Shown here: in pieces, positions 53,408 to 63,900 of the stretch | Numbering within the stretch: the stretch's first letter is position 1 | How the letters are laid out: the number at the start of each line of letters is the position of its first letter | DNA from: Sphingopyxis sp. | GTDB taxonomy: Bacteria > Pseudomonadota > Alphaproteobacteria > Sphingomonadales > Sphingomonadaceae | DNA: 64,000 nt | Assembly (NCBI GenBank): GCA_016793775.1 | Contig: JAEULK010000012.1 | Span: 1-64,000 of the forward strand | Direction of reading: 5' to 3' | Made by a program: the position numbers and the translations under genes | The notes under the pieces: generated by a model | The model's input: the letters and a program-made list of their open reading frames with translations, nothing else | Told to the model about the DNA's origin: nothing | Database searches by the model: none

Positions 53408-54871
53408 TTACGGATGCGGCCGCGCTGCCTCCGCGGCCGCCGCCGCCATCGCCGCGACGCGCGCCTCATGATCGGATCGCGAAATCGGGAAGCGCGCGAT
53501 GAACGCGATGCTGGCGACCGAAAATCCGACCAGGATGAGCAGATAGTAGATCGCAAAATCGTCGAGGATGGTCTGCGCAATTTTCCCCGGCTCGGCCTGC
53601 GCCGGAATGCCCGCGGCGCTGATGATCACGCCGGTCAGGAACAGCCCGACCCCGGTCGCGCATTTCTGGACGAAGAAATAGGCCGAGAAGAACAGCCCTT
53701 CGGACCGCTCACCGGTTTTCTCCTGCGACGCCTCGATGATATCGGCCGCCATCGACTGCCCGAGCATCATCGACGCGACGGCGCAGGCATTGGAAAGGGT
53801 GACGAGCGCGAACAGTGCCGGGATCAGCGCGGGGTCATGGTTGACGGGAAAGGCGCCGACATATCGAAGCGCGTAGGGAGAAAGCGCAAGCAGCAACGCG
53901 GCGATCCCTGCGCCCACGGCGCCCGTCCGCTTTTCGATGCGCTTCTGCAGCAACCCGACGATCAGGAACGCGCCGACGACCCCGATGAACAGGGTCACCG
54001 AATAGGCGAGGAAGCCCGCCTGCGGCATTTCCCAATAATAGCTCAGCATATAGGTGGTCGCCGAGAAGGTCATGCCCTGGTTCACATAAGCGAAAAGCGA
54101 GCTGGCGAGCAGGATCAGAAAGGCGCTATTGCCCAGCGTCCGGCCGATCTTGCGCATCGTCGCGCCCAACGGCAGGTGCGTCGGGGGGCTGCTGTCGAGC
54201 CGCGCGATGCGGCGGTGGGTGGTGATCGCCGAAACGCTCGTCGCGACGATCATCAGCGCCGCGCCGGTCCAGCCGTAAAGCTGATAGCCATCGACATTGA
54301 GCTGCCCGACCGGATATTTTTCGGACGGCACCAGATACACCGCGAACGCCAGCGTCAGCATCAGGAGGCCGCCGGCCCAGCCGAACACGAAGCGCCAGCG
54401 CGTCAGCGAGGTGCGTTCGTCATAGTCGCTGGTCAGGCCGGGGACGACCGAGAGTGCCGGGATCTCGTAACAGGACACCGCGGCGCGCATCAGGAAGGCG
54501 AACAGCAGCAGATAACCGTAGAGCCAGCCCGACGCGGCAAGCGGGGGATGCCACAGCATCATCCACGCCGCGGCCATCGGCAGGATCGCGGCATACATCC
54601 ACGGATGGCGTTTGCCCCAGCGGCTGTGGGTCTTGTCGCCCCAGTAACCAACCAGCGGATCGACGATCGCATCGAGCAGCAGCGCGATGAGCAGGATGAA
54701 GCCGACGAGCTTTGCGTCGAGCCCGAGCACCTGGTTGTAGAAGAGCATCAACAGCGTCGCGAAGCCATTGTCCTTGACGCCATAGGCGACCGAGCCGAAG
54801 CCATTGCCCAGCTTGATACGAAGCGGCAGTTTTTCGATCGGCGGTAGCGGTGCCGAAAGGGCGGCGGTCAC
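53408..54871 (-). CDS. MFS transporter of the GPH/MelB (sugar-cation symporter) family
   Basis: 487 residues with about 12 membrane helices. The start KLPLRIKLGNGFGSVAYGVKDNG and DAIVDPLVGYWGDKTHSRWGKRHPWM is the diagnostic MelB-type signature (Asp and Arg/Lys residues in the first cytoplasmic loop). C-terminal half has AADIIEASQEKTGERSEGLFFSAYFFVQK. It probably imports a small organic acid or sugar with cation. Its gene is downstream of, and overlaps, an SDR gene (ATGA), so a joint role is likely. Substrate unknown. Confidence 0.9.
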   Translation of the reverse strand: MTAALSAPLPPIEKLPLRIKLGNGFGSVAYGVKDNGFATLLMLFYNQVLGLDAKLVGFILLIALLLDAIVDPLVGYWGDKTHSRWGKRHPWMYAAILPMAAAWMMLWHPPLAASGWLYGYLLLFAFLMRAAVSCYEIPALSVVPGLTSDYDERTSLTRWRFVFGWAGGLLMLTLAFAVYLVPSEKYPVGQLNVDGYQLYGWTGAALMIVATSVSAITTHRRIARLDSSPPTHLPLGATMRKIGRTLGNSAFLILLASSLFAYVNQGMTFSATTYMLSYYWEMPQAGFLAYSVTLFIGVVGAFLIVGLLQKRIEKRTGAVGAGIAALLLALSPYALRYVGAFPVNHDPALIPALFALVTLSNACAVASMMLGQSMAADIIEASQEKTGERSEGLFFSAYFFVQKCATGVGLFLTGVIISAAGIPAQAEPGKIAQTILDDFAIYYLLILVGFSVASIAFIARFPISRSDHEARVAAMAAAAAEAARPHP

Positions 54872-55725
54872 GCCGGCGCTCCCGCCTTGGCCGCCTCCTC
54901 CATCGCGACGAGCGCGTCGAACATCCCCGGCGATTCCTTGTCCCAGGCGTGGCGCTGGCCGATCGTCAGCCCGCCATCGACCAGCATATGGGTGCCGGTC
55001 ATGAAGCTCGACTCCTCGCTGGCGAGATAGGCGACCGCATTGGCGATATCCTCGGGCTGGCCGCCGCGCGCCACCGGCTGCGCCTGCGCGCTCATCCCCG
55101 CGATGATCGCCTTAGCCATGTCCTTATTCTCGTCGGGCACCTCGAGCGAGGCGGTGAAGATATTGGTGTTGATGAAGCCGGGGCAGATCGCGTTCACGCG
55201 GATGCCATATTGGGCGAGGTCGGTCGCGGCGACCTTCGACAGGTGCAGCACGCCCGCCTTCGCCACGGCATAGGCGATCGGCGAATAGCCCGCGCCGAGC
55301 GCCGCGACGCTCGCGGTGTTGACGATCGACGCCCCCTTGCGGCCCTTCATATGCGGCGACGCATAGCGGATGCCCATCGCGACCGACTTCAGCACCAGGT
55401 CCATCGTCCGGTCCCAGCCTTCGGGGCTGATCTCGTCGATCGGGGCGCGGTCGCCGCCCGCCGCCGCATTGTTGAAGACGATGTCGATGCCGCCGGCTTT
55501 CGCAGCCGCAGCATCCATCAGCGCCTCGATATCGGAGGGCTTGGTCACGTCGCAGCGGATGAAATCGATCTTGCCGTTCGATGCGGCGGCAAGGGCCTGG
55601 CCTCCCGCTTCGTCGATATCGGCGGCGAATACATGCGCGCCCTCGCCGGCGAGTTTGAGCACTGCGGCCTTGCCGATGCCAGATGCCGCGCCGGTGACCA
55701 CGGCGACCTTGCCTGCGAATCGCAT
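54868..55725 (-). CDS. SDR family NAD-dependent oxidoreductase
   Basis: 285 residues. VTGAASGIGKAAVLKLAGEG, an Asp after strand 2 (FAADIDEAGG) favouring NAD+, NNAAAGGDRAP, NTASVAALG, IAYAVAKAGVLHL (YxxxK) and TGTHMLVDGG. The C-terminal extension (RHAWDKESPGMFDALVAMEEAAK) is longer than in simple SDRs. ATG at 55725 with GGGAGCTCAAGGAT upstream; an earlier ATG has weak support. Divergent from the acyl-CoA dehydrogenase at 55899; operator-like sequences lie between. Confidence 0.9.
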   Translation of the reverse strand: MRFAGKVAVVTGAASGIGKAAVLKLAGEGAHVFAADIDEAGGQALAAASNGKIDFIRCDVTKPSDIEALMDAAAAKAGGIDIVFNNAAAGGDRAPIDEISPEGWDRTMDLVLKSVAMGIRYASPHMKGRKGASIVNTASVAALGAGYSPIAYAVAKAGVLHLSKVAATDLAQYGIRVNAICPGFINTNIFTASLEVPDENKDMAKAIIAGMSAQAQPVARGGQPEDIANAVAYLASEESSFMTGTHMLVDGGLTIGQRHAWDKESPGMFDALVAMEEAAKAGAPA

Positions 55726-55801
55726 ATCCTTGAGCTCCCGTTTTCTTTTGCCACTCAGCTTAGGCGCGTGGGAAAGCGCGTCAACGGGCCGCAATCCGAC
55801 G

Positions 55802-55850
55802 CTACGGCGCCGTAACGGCAGGTCGGCCTTCCCAAGTTGACGCTTGCGTA
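55802..55850. promoter_or_regulatory. Operator candidates between SDR and acyl-CoA dehydrogenase genes
   Basis: The 173-base divergent gap contains a perfect 12-base palindrome TACGGCGCCGTA (55802-55813) and, 23 bases on, TTGACGCTTGCGTAA (55836-55850), the relative of the site at 53312-53327. The two could act on either or both promoters. Confidence 0.45.
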
Positions 55851-55898
55851 AAGCAGGCGACTGCTCCTAGATTTGGGGCAGGAAGAGGAGCCTGAAAG

Positions 55899-57080
55899 AT
55901 GAGCGATCTGGACGCTTTTCGCGCCGAAGTGCGCGGCTGGCTGGAGGCGAACTGCCCCGCCGAAATGCGCGAACCCATCCGCGAGGAAGGCGACGTCTGC
56001 TGGGGCGGGCGCAATTGGGTGTTCCAGAACGACGCCCAGAAGGCGTGGCTCGAAGCCTGCGTCGCCAAGGGCTACACCGTGCCCGACTGGCCCAAGCCCT
56101 ATGGCGGCGCCGGGCTGACCCCCGAGCAGACCAAGGTCTTCAAGCAGGAAATGAAGCGCATCAATGCGCGCTCGCCGCTCGACAGCTTCGGCATCTGGAT
56201 GCTCGGCCCCGCGCTGCTGCAATTCGGGACCGAGGAGCAGAAGATCCAGTATCTGAACCCGATCGCGCGCGGCGAAATCCGCTGGTGCCAGGGTTATAGC
56301 GAACCCGGCTCGGGCAGCGACCTCGTATCCTTGCAGACCTTCGGCGAGGACAAGGGCGATCACTGGGTCGTCAACGGCTCGAAGATCTGGACCAGCTACG
56401 CCGACAAGGCCGACTGGATCTTCTGCCTCGTCCGCACCGACAAGGCGAACAAATATCAGGGCATCACCTTCATGCTCTTCGACATGGCGAGCAAGGGTGT
56501 CACGACCAAGCCGATCCTCTTGATCAGCGGCAACAGCCCTTTCTGCGAAACCTTCTTCGACGATGTCGAGGTGCCGAAGACGCAGTTCATCGGCGAAATC
56601 AATCGCGGCTGGGACGTCGCCAAATATCTGCTCGGCCACGAACGCGAGATGATCTCGGGCGGCGGCGCGGGCGGCGACATGGTCAGCATCGGCGGGGCCT
56701 TCGCGAAATCCTTTGGCAAGAATGCGGCCGGCGAACTCGACGATCCGATATTGCGCGCCGAAATGGCGGCGTTCGACGTCGATGTCTTTGCGTACCGCGC
56801 GATGGGCGAGCGTTTCATGGACATGTGGAAGACCGGCCGCGCGCATCCCGCCTCGTCGAACATGATGAAATATGTCGGGACCGAGCTCAACAAGCGGCGC
56901 CACGAACTCGTCATGTCGGGCGGCGGCAGCGAAGCGCTCGAATGGGACAGCGAAGAGACCAAGGGCGGCGCGCGGGCGCGCGGCTGGCTGCGCACCAAGG
57001 CCAATTCGATCGAAGGCGGGACGAGCGAAGTCATGCTCAACGTCATCGCCAAGCGGATATTGGATTTGCCGGGGGCTTGA
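55899..57080 (+). CDS. Acyl-CoA dehydrogenase (catalytic-subunit type)
   Basis: 393 residues. Features: VPDWPKPYGGAGLTPEQTKV, RWCQGYSEPGSGSDLVSLQT, VVNGSKIWTSYADKADWIFCLVRTD and the C-terminal TKANSIEGGTSEVMLNVIAKRIL, where the Glu of the EGG is the probable catalytic base. It is similar to FadE-type enzymes used on bulky substrates such as sterol side chains. It has a good ribosome site (GAAGAGGAGCC). The gene next downstream encodes a second, apparently baseless ACAD, suggesting a heteromeric enzyme. Confidence 0.9.
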   Translation: MSDLDAFRAEVRGWLEANCPAEMREPIREEGDVCWGGRNWVFQNDAQKAWLEACVAKGYTVPDWPKPYGGAGLTPEQTKVFKQEMKRINARSPLDSFGIWMLGPALLQFGTEEQKIQYLNPIARGEIRWCQGYSEPGSGSDLVSLQTFGEDKGDHWVVNGSKIWTSYADKADWIFCLVRTDKANKYQGITFMLFDMASKGVTTKPILLISGNSPFCETFFDDVEVPKTQFIGEINRGWDVAKYLLGHEREMISGGGAGGDMVSIGGAFAKSFGKNAAGELDDPILRAEMAAFDVDVFAYRAMGERFMDMWKTGRAHPASSNMMKYVGTELNKRRHELVMSGGGSEALEWDSEETKGGARARGWLRTKANSIEGGTSEVMLNVIAKRILDLPGA

Positions 57081-57089
57081 GGCCTTCTC

Positions 57090-57186
57090 CCCTCCCGCAA
57101 GCGGGAGGGGTCGGGGGAGGGCCTGTCGATTTCAGTGGGGGTGCCCAACAAGCCCTCCCCTAACCCCTCCCGCAAGCGGGAGGGGA
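57090..57186. repeat. Twin hairpins CCCCTCCCGC/GCGGGAGGGG
   Basis: Two copies of the same perfect 10-base-arm hairpin with an AA loop, at 57090-57111 and 57165-57186, separated by GGGGGAGGGCC/GGCCCTCCCC-like sequence. It fills the gap between two acyl-CoA dehydrogenase genes. It may stabilise or attenuate the intercistronic mRNA. Confidence 0.7.
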
Positions 57187-57202
57187 ATTGGAGAAACAAA
57201 AT

Positions 57203-58321
57203 ATGCCGCTGTATCACAATGACGACCAGGCGATGCTCAAGGACAGCGTTGCCCCCTTCGTGGCCGAACAGGCCCCGGTTTCTCACCTGCGAAAGCTCCG
57301 CGACAGCGCCGACGCCACCGGCTTCTCGCGCGACCTCTGGGCGCAGTTCACCGAAATGGGCCTGCCCGGCATGCTCGTGCCCGAGGCCCACGGGGGCCTC
57401 GGCATGGGGCATATGGAAGCGGGTATCGTGCTCGAGGAAATCGGCCGCAACCTGACCCCGTCGCCCTTCCTGTCGACCAGCGTCGGCGCGGTTGCCGCGC
57501 TCGCCAAGGCCGGCGGGACGCAGGCCGAGCGCTGGCTCCCCGCGATCGCCAGCGGAGAAGCGATCGTCGCGCTCGCGATCGACGAGGGCGCCAAGCACCG
57601 CCCCGAGCGCATCGCCACCAGCGCGACGCGCAGCGGCAACGGCTTCCGCCTCGACGGCAAGAAGAGCTTCGTGCTCCACGGCCATGTCGCCGACATGAGC
57701 ATCGTCGCGGCGAAGACCGACGGCGGCATCACGCTCTTTGCCGTGCCCAGGGATGCCAAGGGCGTCACCGCCGACCCGCGCCGCCTCGTCGATTCCTCGC
57801 TGGCGAGCCATGTGACCTTCGACGGCGTCGAGGTCGATGCCGACGCGGTGATCGGCGAGGTCGATGCGGGCGGCGAGATTCTCGACGCACTGCTCGCGGC
57901 GACGCGCACCGGGGCCGCCGCCGAAATGGTCGGCGTCGGGCAGGGCGCGATGGATAGGACCGTCACCTACCTCAAGGAGCGCAAGCAGTTCGGCAAGCTG
58001 ATCGGCGAGTTCCAGGGGCTCCAGCACCGCGCCGCGCATCTCTATGGCGAGATGGAAGTCGCGCGCGCCACGGTGATGAAGGCGCAGGAACTGCTCGATC
58101 GGGGCAGCGAGGGCGCGAAGCTGATGGTCTCGGTCGCCAAGGCCAAGGCTGGCCGCGCCGCCAATCTCGCGGTGCGCGAGGGGGTGCAGATGCACGGCGG
58201 CATCGGCATGACCGACGAATATGACATCGGCCTCTATATGAAGCGCGACCGCGCGCTCGCGGAGTATATGGGCGATGTGCATTATCACATCGACCAGGTC
58301 GCCCGGATGAACGGCTACTGA
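57203..58321 (+). CDS. Acyl-CoA dehydrogenase-like protein lacking a visible catalytic Glu
   Basis: 372 residues. The ACAD fold is plain: LWAQFTEMGLPGMLVPEAHGGLGMG, LKERKQFGKLIGEFQGLQHRAAHL and QMHGGIGMTDEYDIGLYMKR. The C-terminus ends DRALAEYMGDVHYHIDQVARMNGY and lacks the EGT/EGG motif of its neighbour. In mycobacterial heterotetrameric dehydrogenases (FadE26-27, FadE28-29) only one subunit has the full site, so this may be a partner of the product of 55899-57080. Start ATG 57203; an in-frame TTG at 57188 is less likely. Confidence 0.87.
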   Translation: MPLYHNDDQAMLKDSVAPFVAEQAPVSHLRKLRDSADATGFSRDLWAQFTEMGLPGMLVPEAHGGLGMGHMEAGIVLEEIGRNLTPSPFLSTSVGAVAALAKAGGTQAERWLPAIASGEAIVALAIDEGAKHRPERIATSATRSGNGFRLDGKKSFVLHGHVADMSIVAAKTDGGITLFAVPRDAKGVTADPRRLVDSSLASHVTFDGVEVDADAVIGEVDAGGEILDALLAATRTGAAAEMVGVGQGAMDRTVTYLKERKQFGKLIGEFQGLQHRAAHLYGEMEVARATVMKAQELLDRGSEGAKLMVSVAKAKAGRAANLAVREGVQMHGGIGMTDEYDIGLYMKRDRALAEYMGDVHYHIDQVARMNGY

Positions 58322-58338
58322 GCCGCAGGAGAAATCAA

Positions 58339-59142
58339 ATGAACCTCAATGACATGTTCGGCCTCGACGGCCGCATCGCGCTCGTCACCGGCGGCTCGCG
58401 CGGCATCGGCAAGATGATCGTCGAGGGCTATCTCGCGGCGGGCGCCGCGCGCGTCTATATCTCGGCGCGCAAGACCGCACAGGTCGCGGAAGCCGTCGCC
58501 GATTTCGAGACGCGCTATCCGGGCAAGGTCATCGGGCTTCCCGTGGACCTCGCGACCGTCGAAGGCTGCCGCGCGCTCGCCAAGGAACTCGAAGCGCGCG
58601 AGGAACGGCTCGACATCCTCGTCAACAACGCCGGCGCCGCGTGGGGCGAGCCATTCGAGGGCTTCCCCGAGGCGGGCTGGGACAAGGTGATGGACATCAA
58701 CGTCAAATCGCCCTTCTTCCTGACGCAGGCGCTGCACGGGCTGCTCAAGGCGGCGGGCACTCCCGAACGCCCCGCGAAGATCATCAACATCGGCTCGATC
58801 GATGGCCTCCGCCTCAATCCGTGGGAAACCTACAGCTATCACGCGTCGAAGGCGGCGATCCTTTATCTTACGAAGCGCCTCGCGGCGCGGCTGGTCACCG
58901 ACAATATCATCGTCACCGCGATCGCGCCGGGCGCCTTCCAGTCGGAGATGAACAAGGCCGCGCGCGACCATGGCGATGCGGTGGCCAAGAGCATCCCGGT
59001 GAAGCGCATCGGCGTGTCCGAGGATATGGCGGGCGCCGCGATCTTCCTCGCGTCGAAGGCGGGCGACTATGTCGTCGGCGATACGATCGCGGTCGACGGC
59101 GGGCTGGTCCACGGCGACCTGAAGACCAGCATCGACGCGTAA
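58339..59142 (+). CDS. SDR family oxidoreductase (RhlG-like)
   Basis: 267 residues: DMFGLDGRIALVTGGSRGIGKM, an Arg in ISARKTAQ (NADPH preference), NNAGAAWGEPFEGFPE, INIGSIDGLRLN, TYSYHASKAAILYL (YxxxK) and YVVGDTIAVDGG. It resembles RhlG/3-oxoacyl reductases that work on acyl-CoA or ACP. The gene starts 17 bases after the acyl-CoA dehydrogenase-like gene and is co-transcribed. Likely reduces or oxidises the 3-hydroxyacyl intermediate of the same pathway. Confidence 0.9.
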   Translation: MNLNDMFGLDGRIALVTGGSRGIGKMIVEGYLAAGAARVYISARKTAQVAEAVADFETRYPGKVIGLPVDLATVEGCRALAKELEAREERLDILVNNAGAAWGEPFEGFPEAGWDKVMDINVKSPFFLTQALHGLLKAAGTPERPAKIINIGSIDGLRLNPWETYSYHASKAAILYLTKRLAARLVTDNIIVTAIAPGAFQSEMNKAARDHGDAVAKSIPVKRIGVSEDMAGAAIFLASKAGDYVVGDTIAVDGGLVHGDLKTSIDA

Positions 59143-59160
59143 GACCGTCTTGGCAATCAT

Positions 59161-59236
59161 CGTCATCCCGGGCTTGACCCGGGACCCGCCTTTTTCTTCA
59201 AGACAGGCAGGCCCCGGACCAAGTCCGGGGTGACGA
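59161..59236. repeat. REP-like inverted repeat (CCGGGCTTGACCCGG type)
   Basis: Between an SDR gene and a lipoprotein gene. A stem CCCGGGCTTGACCCGGG (59167-59183) and a second CCCCGGACCAAGTCCGGGG (59212-59230) are related to the element at 41645-41722. The flanks CGTCAT/GTGACG are inverted, as in other CGTCATCC-type REPs. The promoter for 59298 must lie in the remaining 55 bases. Confidence 0.65.
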
Positions 59237-59297
59237 GGCATTTGACTCGGCCCCCTCCAAGGTGTATTATCCAAATAACGCACCAAGGAGAAAGCCC

Positions 59298-59816
59298 ATG
59301 CGCTTCGCTTATCTGATCCCGCCGCTGATGCTCCTCGCCGCCTGCGGGCAGGAAGAGAAGGCCAAGACCGGTCCCGAAATCTCGATCAACGCCGGCGACG
59401 AACAAGGCGGCGTGAAGATCACGTCGGGCAAGGACGGCGGCGGCAAGGTCAAGATCGGCGGCGACGGCGTCGATATCGACATCGACGTGCCCGACTTCGT
59501 CGATTTCGACGTCACCGGCGATTTCGACATCGACGGGGTCAAGCTCTATCCGGGCAGCCAGGTGACGACGGTCAACGTCGATGCCAGCGACAAGGACGGC
59601 GCCGACAAGGCGGTGGTCAAGCTCGGTTTCAACTCGCCCGCCGCCCCCGCCAAGGCCGCCGACTGGATGGCCGGCGAATTCGCGAAACAGGGCGTCAAGA
59701 TTTCGCGCACCGGCGACACGCTCGCGGGCAAGGACAAGGACGGCAGCGATTTCACGATCAAGTTCGGCCCCGACGGCGCGAACAGCAAGGGCGAGGTCTT
59801 GATTACGAAGAGCTAG
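59298..59816 (+). CDS. Small Asp/Gly-rich lipoprotein, function unknown
   Basis: 172 residues. Lipobox LMLLAAC (Cys16) after a short signal peptide. The mature protein begins with a Gly/Lys/Asp-rich strand-like stretch (GGVKITSGKDGGGKVKIGGDGVDIDIDVPDFVDFDVTGDFDIDG in outline), then a domain with TTVNVDASDKDGADKAVVKLGF and DWMAGEFAKQGVKI. It may bind calcium or be a surface protein; no family known. AAGGAG in front of ATG 59298 is a good ribosome site. Confidence 0.78.
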   Translation: MRFAYLIPPLMLLAACGQEEKAKTGPEISINAGDEQGGVKITSGKDGGGKVKIGGDGVDIDIDVPDFVDFDVTGDFDIDGVKLYPGSQVTTVNVDASDKDGADKAVVKLGFNSPAAPAKAADWMAGEFAKQGVKISRTGDTLAGKDKDGSDFTIKFGPDGANSKGEVLITKS

Positions 59817-59836
59817 GGCGACAACCCGCCCAACCT

Positions 59837-59910
59837 CCGTTCGTGTCGAGCGAAGGCGGGACCCGGGGGCGCCGTGGTGGCGTGTCTCGACTTCGCTCGA
59901 CACCAGCGGG
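59837..59910. repeat. REP-type inverted repeat (TCGACTTCGCTCGA family), copy 3
   Basis: The right arm TCTCGACTTCGCTCGACA (59885-59902) matches copies 1 and 2; the left arm (59837-59861) is diverged (TCGAGCGAAGGCGGGA). It sits between converging genes, where it may act as a bidirectional terminator. Confidence 0.65.
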
Positions 59911-59926
59911 TTAGGGTGGGTTCGGT

Positions 59927-62605
<2,679 letters not shown>

Positions 62606-62740
62606 GAGCCGGCTTGCTGCACCGCAGCAGACGTTACGTCAAGCGGCGCGGGAGCCGAGCATAGCTATGCGCGCCGATATTTGTAATGATCGCCTGACCA
62701 TCGAGCGCATGATCCGTCGGCGCAATGGGAGGAGGGCGCC

Positions 62741-63292
62741 ATGAAACGAAGCAATACCATTATCGCAGTCTCGGTCGCCTTGCTGGTTGCGATTGCCGTG
62801 GCTCTTGGTGCTGGCTTGCAAGCGCCGAACTCCGGTCCCTCCGGACTCGTGTCGGCGACTGCCGAATTGAAGCCGGGCCAACGCCAGCCAATGATCGTTG
62901 CGCCGGAGGCGGTCGAAGTTCGCCTTTTCGTCGAAGGTCGGAGCCAAGATAGCCCTGCGCGTGTCGCCGAACTCATGAAAGATGGCGACGGTATTTTGCT
63001 CACAGCAAAACAACGCGCGCAGCTTGACCGGTCGGTGTTCAGATATCGGATGACGCGCGAGGAGTTCGAGAATAACGCCATCGCGGGCTGCTTTATCCCC
63101 CACCATTTTTTTCGCTATTATGACGCCGCTGGAAAGCAAATCGGCGAGTTGGCGGTCTGCTATTGCTGCCGGGGCGTCGATATGACGCCGGCGGGCTGGT
63201 CGCTTGGCGACGATGAGGAATGGGAATTCGATTATGCGGGCATCGAGCAGATGCTCAAGGAAATGAACGTACCGGTCGATATCGACTGCTAG
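62741..63292 (+). CDS. Membrane-anchored protein of unknown function with CxCC motif
   Basis: 183 residues. An N-terminal hydrophobic segment (7-27) anchors it. The soluble domain has GCFIPHHFFRYYDAAGKQIG and then AVCYCCRGVDMTP: C117, H121, H122, C140, C142 and C143, probable metal ligands or disulfides. Similar arrangements (CxPRHxxxFYD then CFxC) occur in small hypothetical proteins of many bacteria. Codon use is less G/C-rich than in neighbouring genes, a hint of recent transfer. A GGAGGGCGCC ribosome site precedes it. Function unknown. Confidence 0.8.
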   Translation: MKRSNTIIAVSVALLVAIAVALGAGLQAPNSGPSGLVSATAELKPGQRQPMIVAPEAVEVRLFVEGRSQDSPARVAELMKDGDGILLTAKQRAQLDRSVFRYRMTREEFENNAIAGCFIPHHFFRYYDAAGKQIGELAVCYCCRGVDMTPAGWSLGDDEEWEFDYAGIEQMLKEMNVPVDIDC

Positions 63293-63717
63293 CGCGTCTT
63301 CACCAGATTGAGCGTCCCCATATCGACCTCCGACCCGGCGCCGACATCAAGGCTGTGCCGCGTGTCGGTGATGAACATCAGCCGCCCGTCGGCACCCGTG
63401 ATCCGCGCCGCCACCGCATAGCTGTGCCGCGGTTCGATCGCGCTGCGGTCGAAACGGATCAGGAAGCTAATCGGCACCTGCTGCCCGTCGGCGGCAAAGG
63501 CCTGGCGCGCGATGGTCTTCGACGGCGCATCGGCGAGGCTGACGTCGTCGACGCGCACCTCGATCTGCGCGTCCTCGGGCAGCGCGATGCGCTCGCGATA
63601 GGCGATGCTGCCGCTGACCGTCACCCACTGGTTCGCAGCCTCGCCGCTATCCTCGCCGGTCATCGCGCACGAAGCGAGGGGCAGGGCGATCAACAGCGCC
63701 GCAGCGAAACGAAGCAT
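63289..63717 (-). CDS. YbaY-like lipoprotein
   Basis: 142 residues. The signal peptide ends at LALPLASC-type lipobox (ALPLASC), then a beta-rich domain of the YbaY/META-like type: VTVSGSIAYRERIALPEDAQIEVRVDDVSLAD, IARQAFAADGQQVPISFLIRFD and YAVAARITGADGRLMFITDTRH, the usual YbaY order. ATGs at 63723 and 63717 are in frame; GGAG is at good distance only for the second. The stop overlaps the end of the converging gene. Predicted outer-membrane or periplasmic lipoprotein. Confidence 0.88.
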   Translation of the reverse strand: MLRFAAALLIALPLASCAMTGEDSGEAANQWVTVSGSIAYRERIALPEDAQIEVRVDDVSLADAPSKTIARQAFAADGQQVPISFLIRFDRSAIEPRHSYAVAARITGADGRLMFITDTRHSLDVGAGSEVDMGTLNLVKTR

Positions 63718-63740
63718 GACCATCTCCTATTTCTCTTCAT

Positions 63741-63878
63741 TCCAGCAAAGCCGGGAATCGAGCTTACTCTTTGTGCCTTCGTGCCTTTGTGTGAGATTTC
63801 TTTTTATCACACAAAGGCACGAAGGCACTAAAGAAGGATAGAAGAAAGCCGGATTCCCGCCGTTGCGGGAATGACGAA
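63741..63878. repeat. Nested palindromic element, second copy
   Basis: Related to 35221-35411. The first 28 bases of the inner arm (63769-63796) are identical to 35281-35308. The inner stem pairs 63773-63794 with 63807-63828 perfectly (22 bases). Outer arms are CAAAGCCGGGAATCGAGCTT and a GCCGGATTCCCGCC counterpart. It fills the gap between the YbaY-like gene and the gene at the right edge. Confidence 0.75.
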
Positions 63879-63900
63879 AAAACGGGAAGGGTGCCTACGT

